Source: Selenomonas sp.
Lineage (GTDB): Bacteria > Bacillota > Negativicutes > Selenomonadales > Selenomonadaceae
Reading direction: 5' to 3'
Length of the DNA: 14,279 nucleotides
Assembly: GCA_003518745.1 (NCBI GenBank)
Contig: DOYB01000174.1
Span: forward strand, 1 to 14,279
The first letter of the stretch is position 1, and the number at the start of each line of letters is the position of its first letter. The notes under the pieces were generated by a model, which had not been told where the DNA came from, did not search any database, and saw only the letters and a list, made by a program, of their open reading frames with translations. Position numbers and translations under genes: made by a program. Shown in pieces: positions 8,188-14,279 of the stretch.

Positions 8188-9264
8188 TTAAGCATAATTC
8201 CTCTTCAGACGGTACACATAGGCCAATACCTCCGCGACGGCCTTATACAACTCCTGAGGAACACTACCTCCCACCTCAACGGTGGCAAAAAGCGCTCGTG
8301 CCAGAGGTTTGTTCTCCACTATAGGTACCCGGCTTTCCCTGGCGATTTCCTTGATACGGAGCGCCACCAGGTCTTGCCCCTTAGCGATTACAACCGGCGC
8401 GGTCATACCCTGTTCATACTGCAGGGCAATTGCGTAATGAGTAGGGTTCGTGACAATAACGTCAGCCTTTGGAACCTCCTGCATCATACGCATCATGGCC
8501 ATTTCACGCTGCTTCTGTTTGATTTTCCCCTTTATCTGAGGATCGCCCTCCATCTGCTTGAATTCATCCTTGACCTCCTGCTTGGTCATCTTCAGATCCT
8601 GAGTCAACTGCCACTTCTGATAGGCAAAATCCAGAATCGCCATAATGAAAATCACCGCGATGACCTGAAAAACCATATTGAAAAGTATCTTGGATATTTC
8701 AACCAGACTTGTGGACAAATCATAATATATGAAATGCGGCATGAAGGGTATCTCATCCTTCAGGTAGAGATACAAGAAAAACCCGATAACCGCAATCTTG
8801 AATATAGACTTTACCAGCTCAACGAGGGAACGTTTGGAAAAAATACGGCCAAACCCGCTTATGGGATTGAGATTACTGAGCTTTGGCTCCAATTTTTCAG
8901 TATTGAACAGCAACCCCACCTGATAGAAGTTTATGGCCAATCCCACAACCATTATCGCCAGCATGATAGGCAAGGCTGTCTTAAAGAATATCAGTATTAT
9001 TCCAATGAATAGCTCAATAACAGACTCAGTATCCATGCTCCGCATCAAGTGGCTGAACGTATATACCGTATAATCGGCGATATTACCGTATATCGACTCC
9101 CACAAAAGCTTCAGGATAAAAAAACCCACCAAAAGCACAAAGGCTGTATTAAGCTCCTGACTCTTGGCAACCTGACCTTTTTTGGCCGCGTCGGAACGTT
9201 TCTTTGAAGTAGGTTCCTCAGTCTTTTCGCCATCGGCAAAACGCTGAAGGTCAAATACAAGCAC
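8188..9264 (-). CDS. flhB: Flagellar export switch protein FlhB (probable GTG start)
   Basis: FlhB sets export substrate specificity, changing from rod/hook to filament substrates after cleaving itself. From the GTG at 9264 the product is 358 aa, normal length, beginning MLVFDLQRFADGEKTEEPTS, matching the family start (xxDLQxFAxEKTE). Four membrane segments are visible (about residues 41-60, 82-115 as a long hydrophobic region, 153-168 and 193-215). The cytoplasmic domain contains the autocleavage motif NPTH (N273-P274-T275-H276) and ends with the conserved PLARALFATVEVGGSVPQEL segment. The open frame extends to an ATG at 9348, but this lies deep in fliR and encodes an unrelated N-terminus. 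No clear ribosome binding site precedes the GTG; a TTG at 9282 is an alternative. Coupling to the fliR stop (TAATAA, 7 bases upstream) is likely. Confidence 0.94.
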   Translation of the reverse strand: MLVFDLQRFADGEKTEEPTSKKRSDAAKKGQVAKSQELNTAFVLLVGFFILKLLWESIYGNIADYTVYTFSHLMRSMDTESVIELFIGIILIFFKTALPIMLAIMVVGLAINFYQVGLLFNTEKLEPKLSNLNPISGFGRIFSKRSLVELVKSIFKIAVIGFFLYLYLKDEIPFMPHFIYYDLSTSLVEISKILFNMVFQVIAVIFIMAILDFAYQKWQLTQDLKMTKQEVKDEFKQMEGDPQIKGKIKQKQREMAMMRMMQEVPKADVIVTNPTHYAIALQYEQGMTAPVVIAKGQDLVALRIKEIARESRVPIVENKPLARALFATVEVGGSVPQELYKAVAEVLAYVYRLKRNYA

Positions 9265-9271
9265 AGGTTTA

Positions 9272-10057
9272 TTAGGGAGCAACAGCCTTGATAGCAACTG
9301 AGATGTTGCCGTACATAGCATCGAATACCACATCCAAAAATAAAACATAAAATGGCAACAGCATCGACAGCATTGTCATACCAATCATAAGCTGCATAGG
9401 AATACCCACGACGAAAATATTGAGCTGAGGCATTGTTCTCGCCAAAATCCCAAGTCCCACGTTAGTGAGCAGAATCGAGAATGTTACCGGCATGGCAATC
9501 TTCATACCCGTCATAAACATACTCGTCATCAGGCTGCCAACAAAGGCCGTAATCGTGCTGTCCGGCTGAATCCCCACCAGGGGAATTGTCCTAAAACTCT
9601 CCATTAGGGCGGTAATAATCATATGATGCCCATTGGTCACCAGAAAAACAATAAGTCCCAGATTATAAAGAAAACTTCCGATAAGCGGAACCTGCTGACC
9701 GGAAGTCGGATCCATGACATTCACTATGGCAAACCCAACCTGCATATCCATGACCTTGCCGGCCATATTTATGGCAGAAAATGCCATAAAAGCAATAAAT
9801 CCAATCAGCCAGCCAATAAACAGTTCCCCCAATACCGCAATACCATACATCAAGGCACTGGCAGGTGCTTCTACGATACCAAGCCCATCCACTACCGGAA
9901 ATATAACTATCGAGAAGGAAAAAGCAATCGCCGCACGGATAGTCACAGGTATATTCATGCTTCCAAAAAATGGCGATATGATGAATATTCCACTTACCCT
10001 TGTCAGCAATAGCAGAAAAACCGCCGCATGATTCTGCAGCAAATCATAGAAGTCCAA
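9272..10057 (-). CDS. fliR: Flagellar type III export gate protein FliR (TTG start)
   Basis: FliR is the single-copy membrane subunit that completes the FliP5-FliQ4-FliR gate. From a TTG at 10057 the protein is 261 aa, the usual length, and begins MDFYDLLQNHAAVFLLLLTR, like other FliR N-termini. Several strongly hydrophobic helices follow, with the conserved GFAIVNVMDPTSGQQVPLIG segment and NVGLGILARTMPQLNIFVVGIPMQL near the C-terminus. An in-frame ATG at 10099 would overlap fliQ by 29 bases and add 14 residues with no match to the family; AAGGGG six bases before the TTG decides for the later start. The stop lies 7 bases before the likely flhB start. In some clostridia fliR and flhB are fused; here they are separate frames. 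Confidence 0.95.
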   Translation of the reverse strand: MDFYDLLQNHAAVFLLLLTRVSGIFIISPFFGSMNIPVTIRAAIAFSFSIVIFPVVDGLGIVEAPASALMYGIAVLGELFIGWLIGFIAFMAFSAINMAGKVMDMQVGFAIVNVMDPTSGQQVPLIGSFLYNLGLIVFLVTNGHHMIITALMESFRTIPLVGIQPDSTITAFVGSLMTSMFMTGMKIAMPVTFSILLTNVGLGILARTMPQLNIFVVGIPMQLMIGMTMLSMLLPFYVLFLDVVFDAMYGNISVAIKAVAP

Positions 10058-10063
10058 GAGAAA

Positions 10064-10069
10064 CCCCTT
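10064..10069 (-). promoter_or_regulatory. Ribosome binding site deciding the fliR TTG start
   Basis: The minus strand reads AAGGGG, six bases before the TTG at 10057. It lies just after the fliQ stop and gives a protein of normal FliR length, so it favours the TTG over the upstream ATG at 10099. Confidence 0.65.
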
Positions 10070-10070
10070 C

Positions 10071-10340
10071 TCATCCAATATACTGCGGCAGATTGACAAA
10101 TATATTCGTCACATACTCCACCATAATCCTAAGCATCCATGGTCCAAAAATCAGTATAGCCACAAAGACTGCAATAATCTTAGGGATAAAGGCCAGAGTC
10201 TGCTCCTGTATAGATGTGGTTGCCTGAAACACACTGACCATCAAGCCGACAATAAGTCCCAGTCCCAGCATTGGAGTCGCGACTATCAATACAGTCATCA
10301 ATGCTTCCTGCCCCAGCTGTATGACCAAATCACCCGACAT
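10071..10340 (-). CDS. fliQ: Flagellar type III export gate protein FliQ
   Basis: FliQ is a small two-helix membrane subunit of the export gate that wraps around FliP. The 89-aa product is the standard length and has two hydrophobic helices (about residues 14-38 and 52-76) separated by the hallmark loop SVFQATTSIQEQTLAFIPK. It begins 10 bases after the fliP stop with GGTGAGG just upstream of the ATG. Its stop lies 13 bases before the preferred fliR start. Confidence 0.97.
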   Translation of the reverse strand: MSGDLVIQLGQEALMTVLIVATPMLGLGLIVGLMVSVFQATTSIQEQTLAFIPKIIAVFVAILIFGPWMLRIMVEYVTNIFVNLPQYIG

Positions 10341-10350
10341 GTCCTCACCC

Positions 10351-11118
10351 CTATTTGAAGCTCACTATAAGTGAACGAATCAAAAGGTGCCATCCATCCA
10401 CCATAACAAAGAGAAGTATCTTGAATGGAAGTGATATCATAACAGGCGGCAGCATCATCATGCCCATGGACATAAGCGTACTGGCCACTATCATATCGAT
10501 AACTATAAAGGGGATATAAATCATAAATCCCAACTGGAACCCGGTCTTCAATTCACTAATAACGAAGGCCGGAATCAGCACGAAGGTCGAAACATCCTCC
10601 TGACTATCAGGTCGCTCGTCATCAGCCAGATTAACGAACAGCGCTAAATCCGACTCCCTCGTCTGACGGAACATAAATTCCCGAATAGGCTCAATGGTAT
10701 TCTTAATCGCTTGCTCCTGAGTAATCTGTCCCGCCAAATAGGGCTGTATTCCCTGCTCATTCGCCTGCCCCCAATACGGGGCCATGAGGTAGAATGTCAT
10801 AAAAAGGGCCAAGGACACAACCACCTGATTAGGCGGCACATTCTGGGTGGAAAGCGCGTTCCTCAAGAATCCTATAACTACGACGATCCGAACGAAAGAC
10901 GTAGTCATCATAAGAATCCCCGGCGCCAATGATACGATAGTAAGAACCGCAAGCAGCTGAAGCGACGTAGCTACCTCTTGAGGATTATCCGCGGTCCCCA
11001 CGTTGACACTCACATTGGGAATCAACGGCGCAGCCAGCGCTTCTTTCGCCATAAATAGCAGGAGACAAACGCCTCCAAGCATGAAAAAAAAGCGTTTCAA
11101 GCGCCCGACACTCCTCAT
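10351..11118 (-). CDS. fliP: Flagellar type III export gate protein FliP
   Basis: FliP forms the pentameric core of the flagellar export gate with FliQ and FliR. The 255-aa product has a signal peptide (FFFMLGGVCLLLFMAKEALAA, cleavage likely before PLIPN), the FliP signature region TSFVRIVVVIGFLRNALSTQNVPPNQV, ALFMTFYLMAPYW, and the C-terminal hydrophobic hairpin (PFIVIDMIVASTLMSMGMMMLPPVMISLPFKILLFVMVDGW). It starts 6 bases after the fliO stop. The ATG at 11118 has little upstream ribosome binding sequence. An AGGAG at 11111-11115 sits 10 bases before a TTG at 11100, which would give a 249-aa protein starting MKRFFF with a more classical signal peptide; both starts are possible. Length and motifs are normal for the family. 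Confidence 0.96.
   Translation of the reverse strand: MRSVGRLKRFFFMLGGVCLLLFMAKEALAAPLIPNVSVNVGTADNPQEVATSLQLLAVLTIVSLAPGILMMTTSFVRIVVVIGFLRNALSTQNVPPNQVVVSLALFMTFYLMAPYWGQANEQGIQPYLAGQITQEQAIKNTIEPIREFMFRQTRESDLALFVNLADDERPDSQEDVSTFVLIPAFVISELKTGFQLGFMIYIPFIVIDMIVASTLMSMGMMMLPPVMISLPFKILLFVMVDGWHLLIRSLIVSFK
11111..11116 (-). promoter_or_regulatory. Alternative ribosome binding site within fliP start region
   Basis: GAGGAG on the minus strand overlaps the first codons of fliP as called and precedes a TTG at 11098-11100 by 10 bases. If this is the true site, FliP starts six codons later with a compact signal peptide. The upstream ATG has only a poor GGA three bases away. Confidence 0.4.
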
Positions 11119-11124
11119 CTTCCA

Positions 11125-11676
11125 TTATTTCCTACGCAAAATAGGCGGTATCTTCTGGACAAGGTCCGCAAGCATCCCAAATTCCTGAGAAAACATCCCG
11201 TTATCCAGATTACTGAGCATACTGCTCTTATGCAGACGCTCAATCTCCTCCGGGTCAGTAATCTCAGAAAGAAGCGTAATGGAATGCTCCGTCACCCCCA
11301 GCAGGAAAAGACGGTTTGCCATCTCCACCACACAAACGGACCGATTAGGCCCTAGGGGAAGATGCTCCAGTATCCTGCCACCACTTCCGGTGATGTGTCG
11401 GGCAAATTTACCTCCCATAAACCTGGCAGCAAAATAAGCCAGTACCACCACAAATCCAAAAACAGCAAACAAGCTCACGAGATAAGCAAAGGTAGACCAC
11501 CACGAAGAGGTCGTAGGCCTGGGGTCAGCATTCTCGTATCCCGCAAGATATCCGCCCGAAGAGGCAGTCTCCTCGACTGCCTGTCCCATATCAGGTGCCG
11601 CTTGCGTTACGCTCGGCACAAAAATCAACGTGCACACGCACAGCAGTAGTAAAAGAAATGGAATTTTTAAATTCAT
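11125..11676 (-). CDS. fliO: Flagellar biosynthesis protein FliO (FliZ-type)
   Basis: FliO is a small membrane protein that helps FliP assemble into the export gate. The 183-aa product begins with a signal-like segment (MNLKIPFLLLLLCVCTLIFV, likely cleavage after VTQA near residue 26), then a short extracytoplasmic stretch, one membrane segment (about residues 62-85, ending FAARFMGGKF) and a cytoplasmic domain with the FliO-typical pattern GGRILEHLPLGPNRSVCVVE and LFLLGVTEHSITLL. A cleavable N-terminal signal is seen in Firmicute FliO (called FliZ in B. subtilis). The ATG shares one base with the cheY stop and no strong ribosome binding site is visible, so translational coupling to cheY is likely. 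FliO is the least conserved export protein, so position supports the call strongly. Confidence 0.93.
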   Translation of the reverse strand: MNLKIPFLLLLLCVCTLIFVPSVTQAAPDMGQAVEETASSGGYLAGYENADPRPTTSSWWSTFAYLVSLFAVFGFVVVLAYFAARFMGGKFARHITGSGGRILEHLPLGPNRSVCVVEMANRLFLLGVTEHSITLLSEITDPEEIERLHKSSMLSNLDNGMFSQEFGMLADLVQKIPPILRRK

Positions 11677-12038
11677 CAGCCAACAGCTTTACGCACTGCC
11701 TCAAGCACACGATCAGCCTGGAACGGCTTCACGATGAAGTCACGGGCACCCGCCTGAATAGCCTCAATAACCATTGCCTGCTGGCCCATAGCGCTGCACA
11801 TGACAATCTTGGCATTAGGATCTACCTTCTTGATTTCCTTAACAGCACTTATGCCGTCCATTTCCGGCATGGTAATATCCATCGTAGTGAGATCCGGTTT
11901 CAGTTCCTGATACTTCTCAAGTGCCTTCATGCCATTCTCGGCTTCCCCCACCACTTCGTAGCCATTCTTGGTCAGGATATCCTTAACCATCATTCGCATA
12001 AATGCCGCATCATCCACAACCAAAACTCGTACTGCCAT
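11676..12038 (-). CDS. cheY: Chemotaxis response regulator CheY
   Basis: This is a stand-alone receiver domain of 120 aa, the normal CheY length. It receives phosphate from CheA and, as CheY-P, binds FliM/FliY at the switch to change rotation. The acidic pocket D9/D10, phospho-acceptor D54 (TTMDITMPEMDG), conserved S82 (MCSAMGQ) and K104 (IVKPF) are all present, so it should be active. The ATG has GAGGAG 9 bases upstream. It follows the 162-base gap after fliY and could be the first gene of a secondary transcript. Its TGA overlaps the fliO ATG by one base (TGATG). Its position between fliY and fliO is the same as in B. subtilis. Confidence 0.97.
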   Translation of the reverse strand: MAVRVLVVDDAAFMRMMVKDILTKNGYEVVGEAENGMKALEKYQELKPDLTTMDITMPEMDGISAVKEIKKVDPNAKIVMCSAMGQQAMVIEAIQAGARDFIVKPFQADRVLEAVRKAVG

Positions 12039-12109
12039 GTTTCATCTCTCCTCATCTTAAAATAACCTTAATATAAAAGTTTATTAACTTACACAACTAT
12101 CTGTACTAT

Positions 12110-12138
12110 ATTATAACGCAATCTCACGAGTTTTGCCA
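12110..12138 (-). promoter_or_regulatory. Candidate sigma-A type promoter upstream of cheY
   Basis: The minus strand carries a perfect TATAAT at 12115-12110. With a 17-base spacer the -35 position is TGGCAA (12138-12133), which matches TTGACA at only three of six positions. The weak -35 overlaps the right arm of the inverted repeat, so the promoter could depend on or be blocked by a bound regulator. The start point would fall near 12103, giving a leader of roughly 65 bases before cheY. There is no good match to a flagellar sigma-D/sigma-28 promoter (TAAA, 15 bases, GCCGATAA). AT-rich DNA can give TATAAT by chance. Confidence 0.4.
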
Positions 12139-12148
12139 TAGGCAAAAC
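12130..12148. repeat. Perfect 8-bp inverted repeat in fliY-cheY gap
   Basis: GTTTTGCC, three bases, GGCAAAAC forms a perfect 19-base dyad. On the transcribed strand it is followed by TCGTGAGAT rather than a T-run, so it is a poor intrinsic terminator. Its overlap with the -35 position of the candidate cheY promoter fits an operator. It could also be an RNA hairpin that stabilises or attenuates the transcript. No regulator is identifiable from the sequence. Confidence 0.5.
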
Positions 12149-12200
12149 AATCACAATCAATTTTAAATGAACTCCACATCAAAATGAAACACCAAGAAAA

Positions 12201-13478
12201 CTATTGCAGCTGAGCCGCACGTTCTGCCGGACTTGCGATTTCCGTAATTCTGACGCCAAAGTTTTCATCAATGACAACTACTTCGCCCTTTGCAAGATAC
12301 TTGCCGTTAACGTGAATCTCCACCGGCTCTCCAGCCAGCTTATCCAGCTCGACAATGGAACCATTGGTAAGCTCCAGTATTTCCTTTATGGACTTTCTCG
12401 TCCGTCCAAGTTCAACCGTAACCTGAAGGGGCACGTCCAGAATCAAGCCTATATTCGCGTCATTCACCTGAACAGGTGTCACGGAAAGAGGTACAAACTG
12501 TGCCGGGGAAACCGGAACATTAGTAGCCACGTGAGGCTGCATAGATGGCGGAGCTCCATAACCGTATCCCGGGGGCGGTGCTCCATACCCCGGAGGTGGT
12601 GCCCCATACCCTGGAGGCGGCGCTCCGTATCCGGGCGGTGGCGCCTGGGGAGCCGCTGCCTGAGGTGGCGGCGAAGATGCTGCCGGGGGCGGTGGTGGCG
12701 GAGGAGGTGGCGGTGGCGGCGCAGCTGCCGGTTCCGGTTCCGGTTCAGCCTCAGCTCCACCGCCTGTCAGCGATTCCACCATTTCCTTAGCAACGTCAAC
12801 CGGCAATATCTGCATGATCTCACTATCGATGAGACCATCAACCTCCATACGGAAGGAAATCCTGACTATGGGGTCCTCAGTTCCCACAATCTCAGTAACC
12901 TTATCCTCTGATCCAAGATCTATAAGGTTCACCTTAGGAGGCGTTATATCAATTTTCTTATTGAACATGGTAGACAGGGATGTGGCAACCGTCCCCATCA
13001 TTTGGTTCATGGACTCACCCACGGCACTCATGTGGATTTCACTGAGCTCAGTGTCAGGATTCGTCCCATCTCCGCCCATCATAAGATCGGCTATAATTGC
13101 CGCGTCCTGAGCCTGAATCGCTAGAACATTATTACCATCTATACCAATGCTGTAGCCTACCTCTACCACGAGATAAGGCATCGGATAATGCTCCTTAATG
13201 ATACTCATGGTAGCCACTGAGGTGGTAGGTGTAGTAATAGAAACTTTATGTCCCAGCAGCACAGAAAGCGTTGTCGCGGCACTTCCCATGGAAATGTTGC
13301 CGATTTCCCCCAGAGCGTCCTTTTCAATATCCGAAAGTATATCGTCTAGCTGAGATGAACTACTGTCCGCTTCGCCAGCAGAACTATCGGCATCACCCGC
13401 GGGCGCGCTGTCCCCGCCGGCAAGGCCGCCGTTCAAAAGGGCGTCAATCTCCTCCTGGGAGATCATATCGTCACTCAT
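12201..13478 (-). CDS. fliY: Flagellar motor switch phosphatase FliY (CheC-like plus FliN domain)
   Basis: FliY replaces FliN in the C ring of many Firmicutes and also dephosphorylates CheY-P. From the chosen ATG the protein is 425 aa. Visible in order: an N-terminal EIDALLN motif (residues about 10-16, shared with FliM, CheY-P docking); an Asp/Ser/Ala/Gly linker; a CheC-like domain with two intact phosphatase signatures, DALGEIGN (D54, E58, N61, with a Pro 23 residues on) and SAVGESMN (S151, E155, N158, Pro181); a hinge at about 242-316 with 12 consecutive prolines and four PPPGYGA-type units; and a C-terminal FliN/SpoA domain (about 342-421). An ATG four codons upstream (13490) directly abuts the ribosome binding site, so the ATG at 13478, 12 bases from it, is preferred. 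It overlaps the fliM stop. Length exceeds B. subtilis FliY (about 378 aa), mostly because of the hinge. Confidence 0.95.
   Translation of the reverse strand: MSDDMISQEEIDALLNGGLAGGDSAPAGDADSSAGEADSSSSQLDDILSDIEKDALGEIGNISMGSAATTLSVLLGHKVSITTPTTSVATMSIIKEHYPMPYLVVEVGYSIGIDGNNVLAIQAQDAAIIADLMMGGDGTNPDTELSEIHMSAVGESMNQMMGTVATSLSTMFNKKIDITPPKVNLIDLGSEDKVTEIVGTEDPIVRISFRMEVDGLIDSEIMQILPVDVAKEMVESLTGGGAEAEPEPEPAAAPPPPPPPPPPPPAASSPPPQAAAPQAPPPGYGAPPPGYGAPPPGYGAPPPGYGYGAPPSMQPHVATNVPVSPAQFVPLSVTPVQVNDANIGLILDVPLQVTVELGRTRKSIKEILELTNGSIVELDKLAGEPVEIHVNGKYLAKGEVVVIDENFGVRITEIASPAERAAQLQ
12552..12641 (-). repeat. Tandem PPPGYGA-coding repeat in fliY hinge
   Basis: Four head-to-tail units of about 21 bases encode PPPGYGA, PPPGYGA, PPPGYGA and PPPGYGYGA. 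The codons differ: units 1 and 2 use a different synonymous codon at all seven positions, while the protein repeat is exact. It follows a run of 12 prolines (12684-12719) and an EPEPEP stretch. The repeat lies between the CheC-like and FliN domains of FliY and is expected to be an extended or flexible hinge. Because the DNA copies have diverged, it is not a fresh duplication. Confidence 0.9.
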
Positions 13479-14279
13479 CAGTATTTTCATCTCCTTTGTT
13501 TACTACTCTGGTAATCTGAACTGCCATTTTCCTACCGGAGGTACCCGGGCGACAGTAGAATTTGGGATGCTTACCAACCAGGCACGGCATTTCATCCTTC
13601 ACCATGGTATCCAACTGCAGTACATCGCCAAAACCCAAGGTCAGGAATTCTTGAATAGTAATATTTATCCGACCCATTTCCACGACGAACGGTACCTTGG
13701 TACGTTCAAGCTTTTTCTGCAGAATCTGGGCAGTCCCTTCCGCTTCATCCCTGGAAATGTTGGCCGCCACCCAAAATGTAGTGTTCAGTTTGGGCATTAT
13801 GGGCTCCAAAACAAAATACGGTATGCAAATATTCAACATACCCTCCACTTCACCCAGTTTCACCTGAACAGTGACTATGACCACCATGTCACTGGGAGGA
13901 ACAATCTGGGCAAACTGTGGATTGGACTCCATTGCCTCAATAGAAGGATTAAAAACGGCCACATTACGCCATGCTTCCTTCAAGTTGTTTGTAGCGGTAT
14001 CAATGAGCCGCCGCATGACAGCTTCCTCTATCTCCGTCAGCATACGGGCTTTAAGCCCCACCTTGCCTTCTCCCCCAAATACTCGGTCTATATAGGCAAA
14101 GGCGATTTCAGTATTCACTTCCATAATTATGCTGCCCTTCAGAGGCGGTACGGAAAGTATACTGATTACGCTGGGATTCGACATGGACTGAACGAATTCC
14201 TGGTAGGTAAGCTGTTCAACCGATGCCACCTCCACATTAACCAGTGTGCGAAGGTGTGTGGAGAGGTAAGTATTCAAAA
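13471..14279 (-). CDS. fliM: Flagellar motor switch protein FliM (partial, N-terminus off window)
   Basis: FliM is a C-ring switch protein at the cytoplasmic base of the motor; it binds phospho-CheY through its N-terminus and contacts FliG through its middle domain. The visible 269 or so codons align by eye with B. subtilis FliM from about residue 69 onward: the STHLRTLVNVEV stretch, the middle CheC-like domain with the DRVFGGEG loop (GGxG motif for FliG contact), NPQFAQIVPPSDMVVIV, and the C-terminal SpoA/FliN-like domain (EFLTLGFGDVLQLD, PKFYCRPGTSGRKMAVQI). The frame stays open to the window edge, so the CheY-binding N-terminal helix and about 65-70 residues are missing from view; a TTG near the edge is an internal codon, not the start. 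The stop lies inside the start region of fliY (8-base overlap with its preferred ATG), which implies translational coupling. Identity is secure from family knowledge and neighbours. Confidence 0.96.
   Translation of the reverse strand, partial: LNTYLSTHLRTLVNVEVASVEQLTYQEFVQSMSNPSVISILSVPPLKGSIIMEVNTEIAFAYIDRVFGGEGKVGLKARMLTEIEEAVMRRLIDTATNNLKEAWRNVAVFNPSIEAMESNPQFAQIVPPSDMVVIVTVQVKLGEVEGMLNICIPYFVLEPIMPKLNTTFWVAANISRDEAEGTAQILQKKLERTKVPFVVEMGRINITIQEFLTLGFGDVLQLDTMVKDEMPCLVGKHPKFYCRPGTSGRKMAVQITRVVNKGDENTDE
13491..13497 (-). promoter_or_regulatory. Ribosome binding site deciding the fliY start
   Basis: The minus strand reads AAAGGAG here. It touches the ATG at 13490 with no spacer, which cannot work well, but is 12 bases from the ATG at 13478 and 9 bases from a CTG at 13481. 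This favours the start at 13478, whose product begins MSDDMISQEEIDALLN. The site lies inside the 3' end of fliM, so fliY translation probably depends on ribosomes finishing fliM. Confidence 0.6.

Larger units (their letters stand above)
12039..12200 (-). other. AT-rich intergenic region between fliY and cheY
   Basis: At 162 bases this is the longest non-coding stretch in the window and is clearly richer in A and T than the flanking genes. Going downstream from the fliY TAG it holds a perfect inverted repeat (12130-12148), a TATAAT hexamer (12110-12115), a weak AT-only inverted repeat (TTAATA, 8 bases, TATTAA at 12068-12087), and the cheY ribosome binding site (GAGGAG, 9 bases before the ATG). 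No ORF of interest lies in it. It is probably a leader with an internal promoter for cheY and the export genes, which is an inference. Confidence 0.6.

Noticed and set aside
7182..8324. 380-codon open frame on the plus strand opposite flhA
   Set aside because: It lies antisense to the well-supported flhA. Its product is Ser/Thr/Arg/Met-rich without domains, as expected from reading a membrane-protein gene backwards, and it crosses the flhA-flhB boundary.
8176..9012. 278-codon plus-strand frame opposite flhB
   Set aside because: Antisense shadow of flhB; the product is His/Leu-rich, without recognisable motifs or a good ribosome binding site.
9265..9348. N-terminal extension of flhB to the ATG at 9348
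   Set aside because: The extra 28 residues overlap fliR, have no match to FlhB N-termini and no fitting ribosome binding site; the family start matches the GTG at 9264.
12130..12148. Inverted repeat read as an intrinsic terminator after fliY
   Set aside because: The stem is only 8 bp with a 3-base loop and is not followed by a T-run on the transcribed strand; an operator or mild hairpin fits better.
1..14279. A hidden mobile element, CRISPR array, tRNA/rRNA or novel accessory system
   Set aside because: Genes are co-directional, contiguous and all explained as flagellar or chemotaxis parts; I see no terminal repeats, spacer arrays, RNA gene or unknown gene. The window is an ordinary, well-known operon type with a few local peculiarities.

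Overview
The window is one dense stretch of a flagellar and chemotaxis (fla/che) operon. Every gene I can support is on the minus strand, so transcription runs from high to low coordinates. In that order it holds fliM (5' end off the window), fliY (a CheC-FliN fusion type switch protein), cheY, fliO, fliP, fliQ, fliR, flhB, flhA, flhF, flhG, a YcgR-type PilZ gene, cheB and cheA (3' end off the window). Genes abut, overlap or are separated by at most about 80 bases, except for a 162-base AT-rich gap between fliY and cheY.

The order matches the Bacillus/Clostridia type fla/che operon (fliM-fliY-cheY-fliO-fliP-fliQ-fliR-flhB-flhA-flhF-flhG-cheB-cheA). FliY with two CheC phosphatase motifs points to a Firmicute (Bacillota). 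Overall style (moderate GC, proline-rich hinges, PilZ gene between flhG and cheB) makes me suspect a motile anaerobe such as a Clostridia or Negativicutes (Selenomonas-like) member, but the sequence alone does not prove this.

Region by region: 12201-14279 encodes switch (C-ring) proteins FliM and FliY, which bind phospho-CheY and, for FliY, probably dephosphorylate it. 12039-12200 is the only sizeable gap; it carries a perfect TATAAT-like hexamer and a perfect 8-bp inverted repeat, so it may be an internal promoter with an operator. 11676-12038 is CheY. 6056-11676 encodes the export gate FliO/P/Q/R, FlhB and FlhA. 3638-6054 encodes FlhF (SRP-type GTPase) and FlhG (MinD-type ATPase), which set flagellar position and number. 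2930-3616 is a PilZ protein expected to couple c-di-GMP to motility. 1-2848 encodes the methylesterase CheB and the kinase CheA.

The genes make one module: assemble the C ring and export gate at a chosen place, then control motor switching through CheA to CheY/CheB, with c-di-GMP input via PilZ. I found no mobile element, CRISPR, RNA gene or evident novel defence or metabolic system. The points worth a second look are the proline/PPPGYGA hinge of FliY, the acidic insertion in FlhG, the fliY-cheY gap, the PilZ insertion, and several non-ATG starts.
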